Below the pieces are notes generated by a model that was not told where the DNA came from, searched no databases, and worked only from the letters and a program-made list of their open reading frames with translations. Shown in pieces: positions 10,394 to 20,034 of a stretch of 64,000 bases of DNA. Source of the stretch: Dryocola sp031988645 (GTDB lineage: Bacteria; Pseudomonadota; Gammaproteobacteria; Enterobacterales; Enterobacteriaceae); NCBI RefSeq assembly GCF_051307045.1, contig NZ_CP150452.1:3782001-3846000 (forward strand), read 5' to 3'. The position numbers were made by a program, and so were the translations under genes. The first letter of the stretch is position 1; every line of letters begins with the position of its first letter.

Positions 10394-11912
10394 GGTTTCT
10401 GGTATTCAAATCCGGGTTAACAAAAAGGTACAACGTCGAAAAAAGATCGGTTGCAAGCATGCCGCGCGTGCCAAATTTATCGGCAAGGACGTCGGCTGCG
10501 GCGCCGTGCGCAACGCAGCCGGCACAGGCTGCATCATACGGGTTAAGCTTCTGGGCCAGCAACGCCCCAATTATGCCTGAGAGCACATCCCCCATGCCAC
10601 CGCTGCCCATGCCCGCGTTGCCGACGTCAATAAGCCCGCATTCGCCCTCGTGGCTGGCCACAACCGTACCCGCACCTTTTAAGACCACACAACCGCCATA
10701 ACGTTTTACCAGGCGATCGGCGGCAAGTAAGCGGTCACTCTCAATTTGTGACACAGCGCAATTTAACAGGCGTGCGGCTTCGCCGGGGTGGGGAGTAATA
10801 ATGCGATTCTGACGTTTATCGGGATTGATTGCCAGAAGGTTGAGCGCATCTGCGTCCCATAACATCGGTTTGCGGCTGTTCTCGACTTTTTGCAGGGCCT
10901 TTTTGCCCCACTCCTGCTGGCCTAATCCGGGCCCAATAACAATGACGTCCGCCCACTCAAGGCTGTCTTCCAGCGCTTCTGGCGTGAGTTCATGAAGCAT
11001 TAATTCCGGCCGAGCCGTTATCAACGGGGCGATATTTGCACTGCGGGTCAGGACGCGAACCAGGCCGGCCCCGGCGCGCAGCGCGGCCTCGCCCGTCATA
11101 CGAATCGCCCCCGCCGTGCCATGATCGCCGCCAATAATCACCAGCCGGCCATTGCTTCCTTTGTGCGAGGTAGGCTTACGCGGCTTTAACCAGCGCGGCA
11201 GGTCTGCGCTATCCAGCCGCGCAATCGGCGCGGTTTCGCCCTGCAGCCAGGGTTCCAGCCCAAGCGCGTGACAGTGCAGCTCCCCCACGTAGTCTTTCGC
11301 TTTCCCCGTCAGCAGCCCGGGTTTAAGCGCGATAAACGTCAGCGTATGGTTAGCATTCACTACCGCGCCCGGGGCGGCTCCCGTCCCGGCCAGTAATCCC
11401 GAAGGAATATCCAGCGCAATAACGGGCGCGCCGTGCTGGTTAACTTTTTCAATTAGCCGGGCAGCCTCTTCCCGCGGAGCGCTGGTAAGCCCGGTGCCAA
11501 GCAAGCCGTCGATAATAAGATCGACCCCATCCGGCCAGGCAATTTCCGGCGCGTGGATAGCGCCCCCGGCGTTTAGCCAGGCCTCGCGCGCCTGCTCCGC
11601 CTCCTCTGGAAGCGGTTTATCGCTTTCCTGCGCCACCAGGGTCACCGCGATGCCGGCAGCCTGCGCCAGACGAGCGACGACGTAGCCATCGCCGCCGTTA
11701 TTGCCGTGGCCGCACATTACCAGCCAGCGTTGAGTATCAGGGTAGCGATCGCGTGCAAGATTAAACGCCGCCTCACCGGCCCTGAGCATCAGTTCGTACA
11801 GCGTAATTCCCAGGCTGTCAGCGGCCTGCTTTTCGGCCTTACGCAGCCAGTCCGCCGGCCACACGGAGTGTGGTATACTTTTGGCGGTTAATTTCTCGTT
11901 ATGGTCCGTCAT
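10365..11912 (-). CDS. nnr: Bifunctional NAD(P)H-hydrate epimerase / ADP-dependent dehydratase
   Basis: Nnr repairs NADHX and NADPHX, damaged forms of NAD(P)H. The N-terminal YjeF epimerase domain (about 20-215) has GHGNNGGDGYVVAR and the DIPSGLLAGTGA motif; the C-terminal ribokinase-like dehydratase domain has GDHGTAGAIRMTGEAALRAG, WDADALNLLA, TPHPGEAARLL and GMGSGGMGDVLSG. I chose the ATG at 11912, giving 515 residues, because it aligns with the family start MTDH. A second in-frame start lies a few codons upstream. The ATG is back-to-back with that of queG and shares its CATG. Confidence 0.95.
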   Translation of the reverse strand: MTDHNEKLTAKSIPHSVWPADWLRKAEKQAADSLGITLYELMLRAGEAAFNLARDRYPDTQRWLVMCGHGNNGGDGYVVARLAQAAGIAVTLVAQESDKPLPEEAEQAREAWLNAGGAIHAPEIAWPDGVDLIIDGLLGTGLTSAPREEAARLIEKVNQHGAPVIALDIPSGLLAGTGAAPGAVVNANHTLTFIALKPGLLTGKAKDYVGELHCHALGLEPWLQGETAPIARLDSADLPRWLKPRKPTSHKGSNGRLVIIGGDHGTAGAIRMTGEAALRAGAGLVRVLTRSANIAPLITARPELMLHELTPEALEDSLEWADVIVIGPGLGQQEWGKKALQKVENSRKPMLWDADALNLLAINPDKRQNRIITPHPGEAARLLNCAVSQIESDRLLAADRLVKRYGGCVVLKGAGTVVASHEGECGLIDVGNAGMGSGGMGDVLSGIIGALLAQKLNPYDAACAGCVAHGAAADVLADKFGTRGMLATDLFSTLYLFVNPDLNTRNHDESCYRIT

Positions 11913-13050
11913 GTCACAGCCCCTCGATCTCAATCAGTTAGCGCAAAATATCAAACGGTGGGGCAACGAGCTCGGCTTCCAGCAGGTAGGTATTGCCGAT
12001 ACCGATCTCACCGCCAGCGAGCCGAAACTGCAGGCGTGGCTGGATAAACAGTATCACGGCGAGATGGAGTGGATGGCGCGCCACGGCATGATGCGTGCGC
12101 GTCCTCACGAACTGCTGCCCGGCACGCTGCGCGTTATCAGCGTGCGGATGAACTATCTGCCGGCTAACGCCGCTTTTGCCTCGACCCTTAAAAATCCTGC
12201 GTTAGGCTACGTCAGCCGTTACGCTCTCGGGCGCGACTACCATAAGCTGCTACGTAACCGCCTGAAAAAACTGGGCGAGATGATTCAGTCCCACTGCTCC
12301 ACGCTGAATTTTAGACCTTTTGTCGACTCCGCGCCCATTCTTGAGCGCCCGCTTGCCGAAAAGGCCGGGCTTGGCTGGACAGGCAAGCACTCGCTTATTC
12401 TCAGCCGCGATGCGGGCTCGTTCTTTTTCCTTGGCGAACTGCTGATAGATATCCCGCTGCCGGTGGACCAGCCGGTGGAGGAAAACTGCGGGCGCTGCGT
12501 AGCCTGCATGACCATCTGCCCTACCGGGGCTATCGTGGAGCCGTACACCGTCGATGCGCGCCGCTGCATCTCTTATCTGACGATAGAACTTGAAGGAGCG
12601 ATCCCGGAAGAGTTCAGGCCGCTGATTGGCAACCGTATTTACGGCTGCGACGACTGCCAGCTGATTTGCCCCTGGAACCGTTTCTCACAGCTCACCAACG
12701 AAGACGATTTCAGCCCGCGGCAGGCATTGCACGCCCCGCCGCTCGTTGAGCTCTTCGCCTGGAGCGAAGCCCATTTCCTGAAGGTGACGGAAGGATCGGC
12801 CATTCGTCGCATCGGCCATTTACGCTGGCTGCGTAATATCGCCGTGGCGCTGGGGAATGCTCCCTGGGATGAAGCCCACCTGACGGCGTTACAGCAGCGT
12901 AAAGGCGAGCACCCGCTGCTTGATGAGCATATTGACTGGGCGATTGCGCAACAATTAGCCCGGCGAAGCGCGAACGAAGTGGAGGTGCAGCTGCCGCAAA
13001 AACAAAGGCTGGTTCGCGTGATTGAAAAGGGGTTAAAACGGGACGCCTGA
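11911..13050 (+). CDS. queG: Epoxyqueuosine reductase QueG
   Basis: QueG reduces epoxyqueuosine to queuosine in tRNA, the last step of queuosine synthesis, using cobalamin and two 4Fe-4S clusters. The 379-residue protein is family length. Cluster-binding cysteines appear in CGRCVACMTICPTGAI and in GCDDCQLICPWN, and the conserved catalytic region has DSAPILERPLA. It diverges from nnr; the two start codons overlap within one CATG. Downstream lies a DnaA-box/IHF locus. Confidence 0.96.
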   Translation: MSQPLDLNQLAQNIKRWGNELGFQQVGIADTDLTASEPKLQAWLDKQYHGEMEWMARHGMMRARPHELLPGTLRVISVRMNYLPANAAFASTLKNPALGYVSRYALGRDYHKLLRNRLKKLGEMIQSHCSTLNFRPFVDSAPILERPLAEKAGLGWTGKHSLILSRDAGSFFFLGELLIDIPLPVDQPVEENCGRCVACMTICPTGAIVEPYTVDARRCISYLTIELEGAIPEEFRPLIGNRIYGCDDCQLICPWNRFSQLTNEDDFSPRQALHAPPLVELFAWSEAHFLKVTEGSAIRRIGHLRWLRNIAVALGNAPWDEAHLTALQQRKGEHPLLDEHIDWAIAQQLARRSANEVEVQLPQKQRLVRVIEKGLKRDA

Positions 13051-13073
13051 CATGTCCACAGGATGTGAATAAA

Positions 13074-13300
13074 AATAAAAACCCCTTGTCATTCAATTGT
13101 AAGAAAGGCTTCAGGGGATCAAATTAATATTTTGGAATAAAATTATTTCCCTGTTAATCAAGGAATTAAAAGAAAGCTGTAATAATTATTAATTTTTTAG
13201 CACAGAGAGGGACGCGGAACTACCTGTGGATAACTCTGTTTACAAGAGTTTGTCGCAGACGTAAAAAACCACCGCTGCTGCCCTTTGGCGCTGTGGATAA
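13074..13300 (+). other. datA-like locus: three DnaA boxes and an IHF site
   Basis: The gap between queG and the tRNA-Gly genes has three DnaA boxes in the same orientation: TGTGAATAA at 13074-13082 and two perfect TGTGGATAA (reverse of TTATCCACA) at 13225-13233 and 13292-13300. Between the first and second is AATCAAGGAATTA (13156-13168), a full match to the IHF consensus WATCARNNNNTTR. In E. coli the datA locus, which drives DnaA-ATP hydrolysis with IHF, is known to lie in this neighbourhood. Function here is inferred from synteny and sites. No gene is present. Confidence 0.7.
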
Positions 13301-13321
13301 TTTGTACTGGAGATAAGAAAC

Positions 13322-13397
<76 letters not shown>

Positions 13398-13432
13398 TTG
13401 GGTGGTGCGTGGCTGTAAAGCCAATCAAATTT

Positions 13433-13508
<76 letters not shown>

Positions 13509-13544
13509 TTGGGTGGTGCGTGGCTGTAAAGCCAAATCAAATTT

Positions 13545-13620
<76 letters not shown>

Positions 13621-13661
13621 TAAGCGTAACGCTGCAAATTCTGCACCGGTACGGGAGGCGC

Positions 13662-13689
13662 ATTATACGAGAAATCGTTTTTGCCGCAA
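13662..13689 (-). promoter_or_regulatory. Promoter of the tRNA-Gly operon
   Basis: On the minus strand a -35 TTGCGG (13684-13689) is followed after 16 bases by a perfect -10 TATAAT (13662-13667) and then a G+C-rich discriminator GCGCCTCCC. Such discriminators are typical of stringently controlled stable-RNA promoters. Confidence 0.75.
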
Positions 13690-13793
13690 CCCCTGAAACG
13701 TTTTTTTTCGCGAATTTTGTTTGAATGCCGATTTAATCAACAAATCGTTTAAAATCCGGGCGAGAGAGGAGTGTAACTCCTCTCAGCCGCCTG

Positions 13794-14339
13794 TTAAAGC
13801 TTAATAAAATTCTCGCGATAAAAAGCCAGCTCCGCCACCGACTCGCGGATATCGTCCATCGCCTGGTGCGTGCCCTGCTTTTTAAAATTAACCAGAATTT
13901 CAGGTTTCCAGCGGCGCGCCAGCTCTTTGAGCGTGCTGACGTCGAGGTAGCGGTAATGGAAGTAGGCTTCCAGCTCCGGCATGTACTTAAACAAGAAGCG
14001 ACGATCCTGGCCGATGCTGTTGCCGCAGATCGGCGAGGCGCCCGCCGGCACCCACTGCTGTAAAAACTCGAGGGTTGCAAGCTCCGCCGCGCGGTCGTCC
14101 AGCTTGCTTGCCTTCACGCGTTCAACCAGGCCGCTGCCGGTATGAGTACGCACGTTCCAGTCATCCATCAGCGCAAGCTGTTCGTCTGACTGGTGTACCG
14201 CAATCGTCGGCCCCTCGGCGAGAATATTCAGGTTGGCGTCCGTCACCAGGGTGGCGATTTCAATTATGCGATCCCGCTCGGGATCCAGGCCGGTCATTTC
14301 TAAATCAATCCAAATCAGATTGTTTTCGTTCCCACTCAT
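13794..14339 (-). CDS. orn: Oligoribonuclease
   Basis: Orn degrades RNA dinucleotides to mononucleotides in the cytoplasm and is essential in E. coli. The 181-residue product is of the DEDDh exonuclease family: WIDLEMTGLDPERD holds the first acidic pair, CGNSIGQDRRFL the third Asp, and KQGTHQAMDDIRES the His and last Asp. I used the ATG giving MSGNENNLIWIDL, which fits the family start. It diverges from rsgA over about 110 bases. Confidence 0.97.
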   Translation of the reverse strand: MSGNENNLIWIDLEMTGLDPERDRIIEIATLVTDANLNILAEGPTIAVHQSDEQLALMDDWNVRTHTGSGLVERVKASKLDDRAAELATLEFLQQWVPAGASPICGNSIGQDRRFLFKYMPELEAYFHYRYLDVSTLKELARRWKPEILVNFKKQGTHQAMDDIRESVAELAFYRENFIKL

Positions 14340-14451
14340 GCTATTTTCCACCCTTCTCGCTCGTCGCCCATCCGACAGATGAGTTAATTCGTATAAAATA
14401 GTGTGTATCATAGAGGTTTTGCCCATCAGGGGCGACCAGGAGCCAGTACGA

Positions 14452-15507
14452 TTGAGCAAAAATAAACTCTCCAAAGGACAGCAGCGCCGGGTAACAGCAA
14501 ACCACCAGCGTCGCCTTAAACAGACCGTGGAGAAAGCCGATCCCGACGACTCTCAGTTTGGCGAACCCCGCGATGGCCGCGTTATCAGCCGTTTCGGCCA
14601 GCATGCGGACGTTGAATCGCCCGAAGGCGAAGTGCACCGCTGCAATATCCGCCGCACCATACGCTCGCTGGTCACCGGCGACCGCGTAGTCTGGCGCCCG
14701 GCAAAAGAAGCCGCAGCAGGCGTGACTATTAAAGGCATTGTCGATGCGGTACATGAACGCACCTCCGTCCTGACGCGCCCGGATTTCTACGACGGCGTAA
14801 AACCTATCGCCGCCAATATTGACCAAATCATTATCGTTTCGGCGATCCTGCCGGAACTCTCGTTAAACATTATCGACCGTTATCTGGTGGCCTGCGAAAC
14901 GCTGGACGTCGAGCCGCTGCTGGTGCTCAACAAAACCGACCTGCTGGACGAAGAGGGTCTGGCGTTTGTTAATGAGCAAATGGATATCTATCGCAAAATC
15001 GGCTATCGCGTCCTGCTGGTTTCCAGCCATAAAGCCGAAGGTTTAAAAGAGCTGGAAGCAGCGCTTGTCGGCCGCGTCAGCATCTTTGCCGGGCAGTCGG
15101 GCGTGGGCAAATCCAGCCTGCTAAACAACCTGCTTGGTTTTAAAGACGAGCAGATCCTGGTGAACGATGTCTCGGACAACTCGGGTCTGGGCCAGCACAC
15201 CACCACCGCCTCGCGCCTGTACCACTTCCCGGGCGGCGGCGACGTCATCGACTCCCCGGGCGTGCGTGAATTCGGCCTGTGGCATTTAGAGCCGGAACAA
15301 ATCACCTACGGCTTTGTCGAATTCCATGATTATTTAGGCCGTTGCAAATATCGCGACTGCCGCCACGACAACGATCCCGGCTGCGCGCTGCGCGAAGCGG
15401 TAGAACGCGGGGAAATTGCCGAAACGCGCTTCGAAAACTACCACCGCATTCTGGAAAGCATGGCGCAGGTAAAAACGCGTAAAAACTTTTCTGATACCGA
15501 TAACTGA
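14452..15507 (+). CDS. rsgA: Ribosome small-subunit GTPase RsgA
   Basis: RsgA is a circularly permuted GTPase that checks late 30S maturation. The product has an OB-fold (about 40-110), G4 NKTD, then G1 GQSGVGKSSLLN and G3 DSPGVREFGLW, and a C-terminal zinc site CKYRDCRHDNDPGC. The start is a TTG (LSKNKLSKGQQRR), chosen because it matches the family N-terminus and has an AGGAG ribosome site 9 bases upstream. The length of 351 residues is normal. psd follows in the same direction. Confidence 0.95.
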   Translation: MSKNKLSKGQQRRVTANHQRRLKQTVEKADPDDSQFGEPRDGRVISRFGQHADVESPEGEVHRCNIRRTIRSLVTGDRVVWRPAKEAAAGVTIKGIVDAVHERTSVLTRPDFYDGVKPIAANIDQIIIVSAILPELSLNIIDRYLVACETLDVEPLLVLNKTDLLDEEGLAFVNEQMDIYRKIGYRVLLVSSHKAEGLKELEAALVGRVSIFAGQSGVGKSSLLNNLLGFKDEQILVNDVSDNSGLGQHTTTASRLYHFPGGGDVIDSPGVREFGLWHLEPEQITYGFVEFHDYLGRCKYRDCRHDNDPGCALREAVERGEIAETRFENYHRILESMAQVKTRKNFSDTDN

Positions 15508-15588
15508 CAATTAAGCTGGGCGTCGCTAGAATCGCCCCTTTTTTCTGTACGATGCCCGGTATACCGAGCTCTTAGCCAGGAGGCTATC

Positions 15589-16555
15589 TTGTTAGACAAT
15601 ATTAAACTTTCGCTGCAATACATTCTGCCGAAACTCTGGCTGACCCGTCTTGCGGGCTGGGGCGCAAGTAAACGTGCTGGCTGGTTGACCAAACTGGTCA
15701 TCGACCTGTTCGTAAAATATTACAAGGTCAATATGGCGGAGGCGCAGAAGCCGGACACCGCCAGCTATCGCACCTTCAACGATTTCTTCGTGCGCCCGCT
15801 GCGCGACGAGGTTCGCCCTGTTAACACCGACCCGAATATTCTGGTGATGCCTGCCGACGGCGTCATCAGCCAGCTTGGCCGTATTGAAGAAGATAAGATT
15901 TTGCAGGCCAAAGGGCATAACTACAGCCTCGAAGCGCTGCTGGCGGGTAACTACCTGATGGCGGACCTGTTCCGTAACGGCAGCTTTGTCACCACTTACC
16001 TGTCGCCGCGCGACTACCACCGCGTACACATGCCGTGCAACGGTATCCTGCGCGAGATGATTTACGTGCCGGGCGATCTGTTCTCTGTAAACCACCTGAC
16101 CGCGCAAAACGTGCCTAACCTGTTCGCCCGTAACGAGCGCGTAATTTGCCTGTTTGATACCGAGTTCGGCCCCATGGCGCAAATTCTGGTGGGCGCCACC
16201 ATCGTCGGCAGCATTGAGACCGTCTGGGGCCGGCACCATCACGCCTCCGCGTGAAGGCGTCATCAGACGCTGGACGTGGCCTGCGGGCGAAAGCGAAGGC
16301 TCCATCGCGCTGCTTAAAGGCCAGGAGATGGGCCGCTTTAAGCTGGGCTCAACCGTTATCAACCTGTTCGCGCCTGGAAAAGTTAACCTCGCCGGGCAGC
16401 TGCAAAGCCTGTCGGTAACCAAAATTGGCGAGCCGCTGGCGGTTTCCACCGAAACCCTGGTCGAGCCGGAAGTGCCGGTAAGCGAAATTCCGCCCGCGGA
16501 AATTGCAGCCGAGCTGGAAGCCAGCCCGCTGGTGGATAACAAACCCGAAAGTTAA
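15589..16555 (+). CDS. psd: Phosphatidylserine decarboxylase (frameshift in this sequence)
   Basis: Psd makes phosphatidylethanolamine from phosphatidylserine at the inner membrane and is essential. It starts at TTG after a strong AGGAGG site. The beta chain includes YLSPRDYHRVHMP; the self-cleavage site LGST, which forms the pyruvoyl group, is near residue 250. The frame breaks at 16226-16231, where GGGGCC replaces GGGCC in the expected VWAGTITPPREG. Corrected length is about 321 residues, normal for the family. Because Psd is essential, a real null here is unlikely. The gene overlaps or abuts mscM downstream. Confidence 0.93.
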
Positions 16556-16614
16556 TGAGCTATTCCCGGGCCGCCGCCTCGCCGTGCGGCCTGGTGCAAA
16601 TGAAAGGTACCGAC

Positions 16615-19600
16615 GTGCGCCTGATAATCACTTTTCTGATGGCCTGGTGCCTCAGCCTGGGCGCGTATGCCGCAACGCTGCCTGACGCAAAACAGATAAC
16701 CCAGGAACTTGAGCAAGCCAAAGCCGCGAAGGATCAGCCCAATCAGGCTGAAACCGTGGAAACGCTCACCACCGCCCTCAACGCGCTTGAGGAACACAAA
16801 GCCTCTCTGGAACGCGCAAAACAATATCAGCAGGTTATTGATAACTTCCCTAAGCTGTCGCAAAACCTGCGTCAGCAGCTCGCCGGCCTGCGTGACGAAC
16901 CGCAGTCCGTGCCGGAAGACATGTCCACCGATGCGTTAAACCAGGAAATTCTCCAGGTCAGCAGCCAGCTGCTGGATAAAAGCCGCCAGGCGCAGCAGGA
17001 ACAGGAGCGCACCCGGGAAATCGCCGACTCGCTCAGCCAGCTTCCGCAACAGCAAACCGACGCCCGTCGCCAGCTCAACGAAATGGAGCGCCGCGCCGGC
17101 ACGCAGCCGACGTCCGGCACGCCGCTTATCCAGGCGCAAAATCTCTCGTTGCAGGCGGAGTCCGCGCGCCTGAAGGCGCAGGTGGACGAGCTGGAGCTGG
17201 CGCAGCTCTCCGCCAGCAACCGTCAGGAGCTCTCCCGCCTGCGCGCCGAACTGGCGCAGAAACAGAGCGCTCAGTTAGACGCTTATCTGCAGGCCTTGCG
17301 TAACCAGCTTAACAGCCAGCGCCAGCGGGAAGCCGAACGCGCACTGGAAAGCACAGAACTGCTGGCCGAGAACAGCGCCAACCTGCCGCCGACCTTAGTT
17401 GAGCAGTTTAAAAACAACCGCGAACTTTCGCAGGCTCTGAATCAGCAGGCGCAACGTATGGATTTGGTCGCCTCGCAGCAGCGCCAGGCGACCAGCCAAA
17501 TGCTTCAGGTGCGCCAGGCCCTTAATACGCTGCGCGAGCAGTCTCAGTGGCTGGGCGTTTCCAACGTGCTGGGCGAAGCGCTGCGCGCCCAGGTCGCCCG
17601 CCTGCCGGAGATGCCAAAACCGCAGCAGCTGGACACCGAACTTGCCCAGCTGCGCGTCCAGCGCCTGCATTACGAAGACCTGCTCAATAAACAGCAGCAG
17701 CTGCGCCAGCTGCGGCAGGCGGACGGCAAGGAGCTGACCGCCGAGCAAAATCGCATTCTGGAAGCACAGCTGCGCACCCAGCGCGAGCTGCTTAATTCGC
17801 TTTTGCAGGGCGGCGATACGTTAATCCTTGAGCTTACCAAGCTGAAGGTGGCAAACAGCCAGCTTGAGGACGCGCTCAAAGAGGTCAACGAGGCCACGCA
17901 CCGCTACCTGTTCTGGACCTCAGACGTCAGCGCCATGGGCATTTCCTGGCCGGTTGAAATCGTGCAGGACCTGCGCCGCCTGATTTCGCTTAATACCGTA
18001 AGCCAGCTGGGCGGCGCCACCGTCATGATGCTGACCAGCCGGGCCACGCTGCTGCCGCTGTTTGGCGCGCTGATTCTCGTCGGCTTTAGCATCAGCTCGC
18101 GCCGCCACTTTACCGCCTTCCTTGAACGCTCCAGCGCCAAAGTGGGCAAAGTGACCCAGGATCATTTCTCCTTAACGCTGCGCACGCTGTTCTGGTCGAT
18201 TCTGGTCGCCTCCCCGCTGCCCGTGCTGTGGGCGACGCTGGGATACGGCCTGCAGGAGGCCTGGCTGTACCCTATTGCCGTCGCCGTCGGGGATGGCGTT
18301 ACGGCCACCGTACCGCTGCTGTGGGCGGTGATGATTTGCGCCACCTTCGCTCGTCCAACCGGCCTGTTCGTCGTTCACTTCGGCTGGCCGCGCGAACGCG
18401 TTGCCCGCGCGATGCGCTATTACCTGTTGAGCATCGGCCTGATCGTGCCGCTGATTATGGCGCTGATCATGTTTGATAACCTCAACGACCGGGAGTTTTC
18501 CGGCTCGCTGGGGCGGCTGTGCTTTATTCTGATCTGCGGCGCGCTGGCGCTGGTTACCCTTAGCCTCAAGCGGGCGGGCCTTCCGCTGTATCTGGATAAA
18601 CAGGGCAGCGGCGATAACATCGTCAACACCATTCTGTGGAACCTGATGCTCTGCGCGCCGCTGTCGGCCATTCTGGCCGCCGCGGTAGGCTATCTGGCGA
18701 CGGCGCAGGCGCTGCTGGCCCGTCTGGAAACCTCGGTGGCCATCTGGTTCCTGCTGCTGGTTATTTACCACGTCATCCGCCGCTGGATGTTTATTCAACG
18801 TCGCCGTCTGGCCTTTGACCGCGCCAAGCAACGCCGTGCCGAGATCCTTGCCCAGCGCGCGCGTGGGGAAGAAGAAACGGCACACGGGCACAGCACGGAA
18901 GGTTCGGCGGAAGCGGTGGAAGAGGCGGAAATCGATCTCGATACCATCAGCGCCCAGTCCCTGCGCCTGGTACGCTCGATTCTGATGCTGATCGCGCTGC
19001 TGTCGGTCATCGTGCTGTGGTCGGAGATTCATTCCGCATTCGCTTTTCTTGAGAACATCACCCTGTGGGATGTGACCTCGACCGTACGGGGCGTGGAAAG
19101 CCTGGAGCCGATAACCCTGGGCGCCGTGCTGATCGCCATTCTGGTGTTTATTATCACCATGCAGCTGGTGCGCAACCTGCCCGCGCTGCTGGAGCTCGCG
19201 CTGTTACAGCATCTGGATTTAACGCCGGGCACGGGCTATGCCATCACCACCATTACCAAATACCTGCTGCTGCTGATTGGCGGGCTGGTCGGCTTCTCGA
19301 TGATTGGTATCGAGTGGGCGAAGCTGCAGTGGCTGGTCGCGGCTCTCGGCGTCGGGCTCGGTTTCGGCCTGCAGGAGATCTTCGCCAACTTTATCTCTGG
19401 CCTGATGATTCTGTTCGAAAAACCGATTCGTATCGGCGATACCGTGACGATTCGCGATCTCACCGGCAGCGTCACCAGGATCAATACCCGCGCGACCACC
19501 ATCAGCGACTGGGACCGCAAAGAGATTATCGTGCCGAACAAGGCGTTTATCACCGAGCAGTTTATCAACTGGTCGCTGTCGGATTCCGTTACGCGCGTGG

Positions 19601-19950
19601 TGCTCACCGTTCCCGCCCCGTCGGAAGCAGACAGCGAAGAGGTGACGAAGGTGCTGCTGCAGGCCGCCAGACGCTGCTCGCTGGTTATCGACAACCCGCA
19701 GCCGGAAGCGTTTCTGGTGGATTTACAGGCAGGCATTCAGATCTTTGAGCTGCGCATTTATGCCGCGGAGATGGGGCACCGTATGCCGCTGCGCCACGAG
19801 ATTCACCAGCTGATTCTGCAGGGCTTCCGCGAGCACAATATCGACCTGCCGTTCCCGCCGTTCCAGATGCGTTTAGAAAGTATGGGCGGGTCGCGCAGCA
19901 GAACTATCCGATCGGCGGGAACATCAGGGAGAACCGCGGGGGGTTTGTAG
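16615..19950 (+). CDS. mscM: Miniconductance mechanosensitive channel MscM (YjeP)
   Basis: MscM is a large MscS-family channel of the inner membrane that opens under osmotic downshock. The 1111-residue protein has a signal peptide (ending AYA), a long periplasmic coiled-coil of Gln/Leu-rich repeats (about 25-460), about eleven membrane segments, and the MscS core with the pore helix GLGFGLQEIFANFISG near residue 930. The GTG start is chosen because VRLIITFLMAW is the usual N-terminus. It forms a psd-mscM operon that faces epmA convergently. The C-terminal dozen residues (Arg/Gly/Ser-rich) are variable in the family. Confidence 0.95.
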   Translation: MRLIITFLMAWCLSLGAYAATLPDAKQITQELEQAKAAKDQPNQAETVETLTTALNALEEHKASLERAKQYQQVIDNFPKLSQNLRQQLAGLRDEPQSVPEDMSTDALNQEILQVSSQLLDKSRQAQQEQERTREIADSLSQLPQQQTDARRQLNEMERRAGTQPTSGTPLIQAQNLSLQAESARLKAQVDELELAQLSASNRQELSRLRAELAQKQSAQLDAYLQALRNQLNSQRQREAERALESTELLAENSANLPPTLVEQFKNNRELSQALNQQAQRMDLVASQQRQATSQMLQVRQALNTLREQSQWLGVSNVLGEALRAQVARLPEMPKPQQLDTELAQLRVQRLHYEDLLNKQQQLRQLRQADGKELTAEQNRILEAQLRTQRELLNSLLQGGDTLILELTKLKVANSQLEDALKEVNEATHRYLFWTSDVSAMGISWPVEIVQDLRRLISLNTVSQLGGATVMMLTSRATLLPLFGALILVGFSISSRRHFTAFLERSSAKVGKVTQDHFSLTLRTLFWSILVASPLPVLWATLGYGLQEAWLYPIAVAVGDGVTATVPLLWAVMICATFARPTGLFVVHFGWPRERVARAMRYYLLSIGLIVPLIMALIMFDNLNDREFSGSLGRLCFILICGALALVTLSLKRAGLPLYLDKQGSGDNIVNTILWNLMLCAPLSAILAAAVGYLATAQALLARLETSVAIWFLLLVIYHVIRRWMFIQRRRLAFDRAKQRRAEILAQRARGEEETAHGHSTEGSAEAVEEAEIDLDTISAQSLRLVRSILMLIALLSVIVLWSEIHSAFAFLENITLWDVTSTVRGVESLEPITLGAVLIAILVFIITMQLVRNLPALLELALLQHLDLTPGTGYAITTITKYLLLLIGGLVGFSMIGIEWAKLQWLVAALGVGLGFGLQEIFANFISGLMILFEKPIRIGDTVTIRDLTGSVTRINTRATTISDWDRKEIIVPNKAFITEQFINWSLSDSVTRVVLTVPAPSEADSEEVTKVLLQAARRCSLVIDNPQPEAFLVDLQAGIQIFELRIYAAEMGHRMPLRHEIHQLILQGFREHNIDLPFPPFQMRLESMGGSRSRTIRSAGTSGRTAGGL

Positions 19951-19954
19951 AAAA

Positions 19955-20028
19955 TAAGGCGGGTGGCGCTTAAACGCTTACCCGCCTTACAACGCGACAA
20001 GAGGTGGATAAGCGCCAGCGCCCTCCAC
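19955..20028 (+). repeat. REP/BIME-type palindromes between convergent mscM and epmA
   Basis: Two palindromes lie in the 84-base gap: TAAGGCGGGT paired with ACCCGCCTTA (19955-19989), and GGTGGATAAGCGCC near GCGCCCTCCACC (20003-20028). They resemble the enterobacterial REP family seen elsewhere in this window and could form terminators for both converging genes. Confidence 0.7.
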
Positions 20029-20034
20029 CGTCCG

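Noticed and set aside
18172..19032. Long antisense frame of about 286 codons inside mscM, and a similar one of about 211 codons in mutL (7627-8262)
   Set aside because: They lie opposite well-conserved genes in GC-rich DNA, have no ribosome sites and encode low-complexity Arg/Gln/His-rich peptides.
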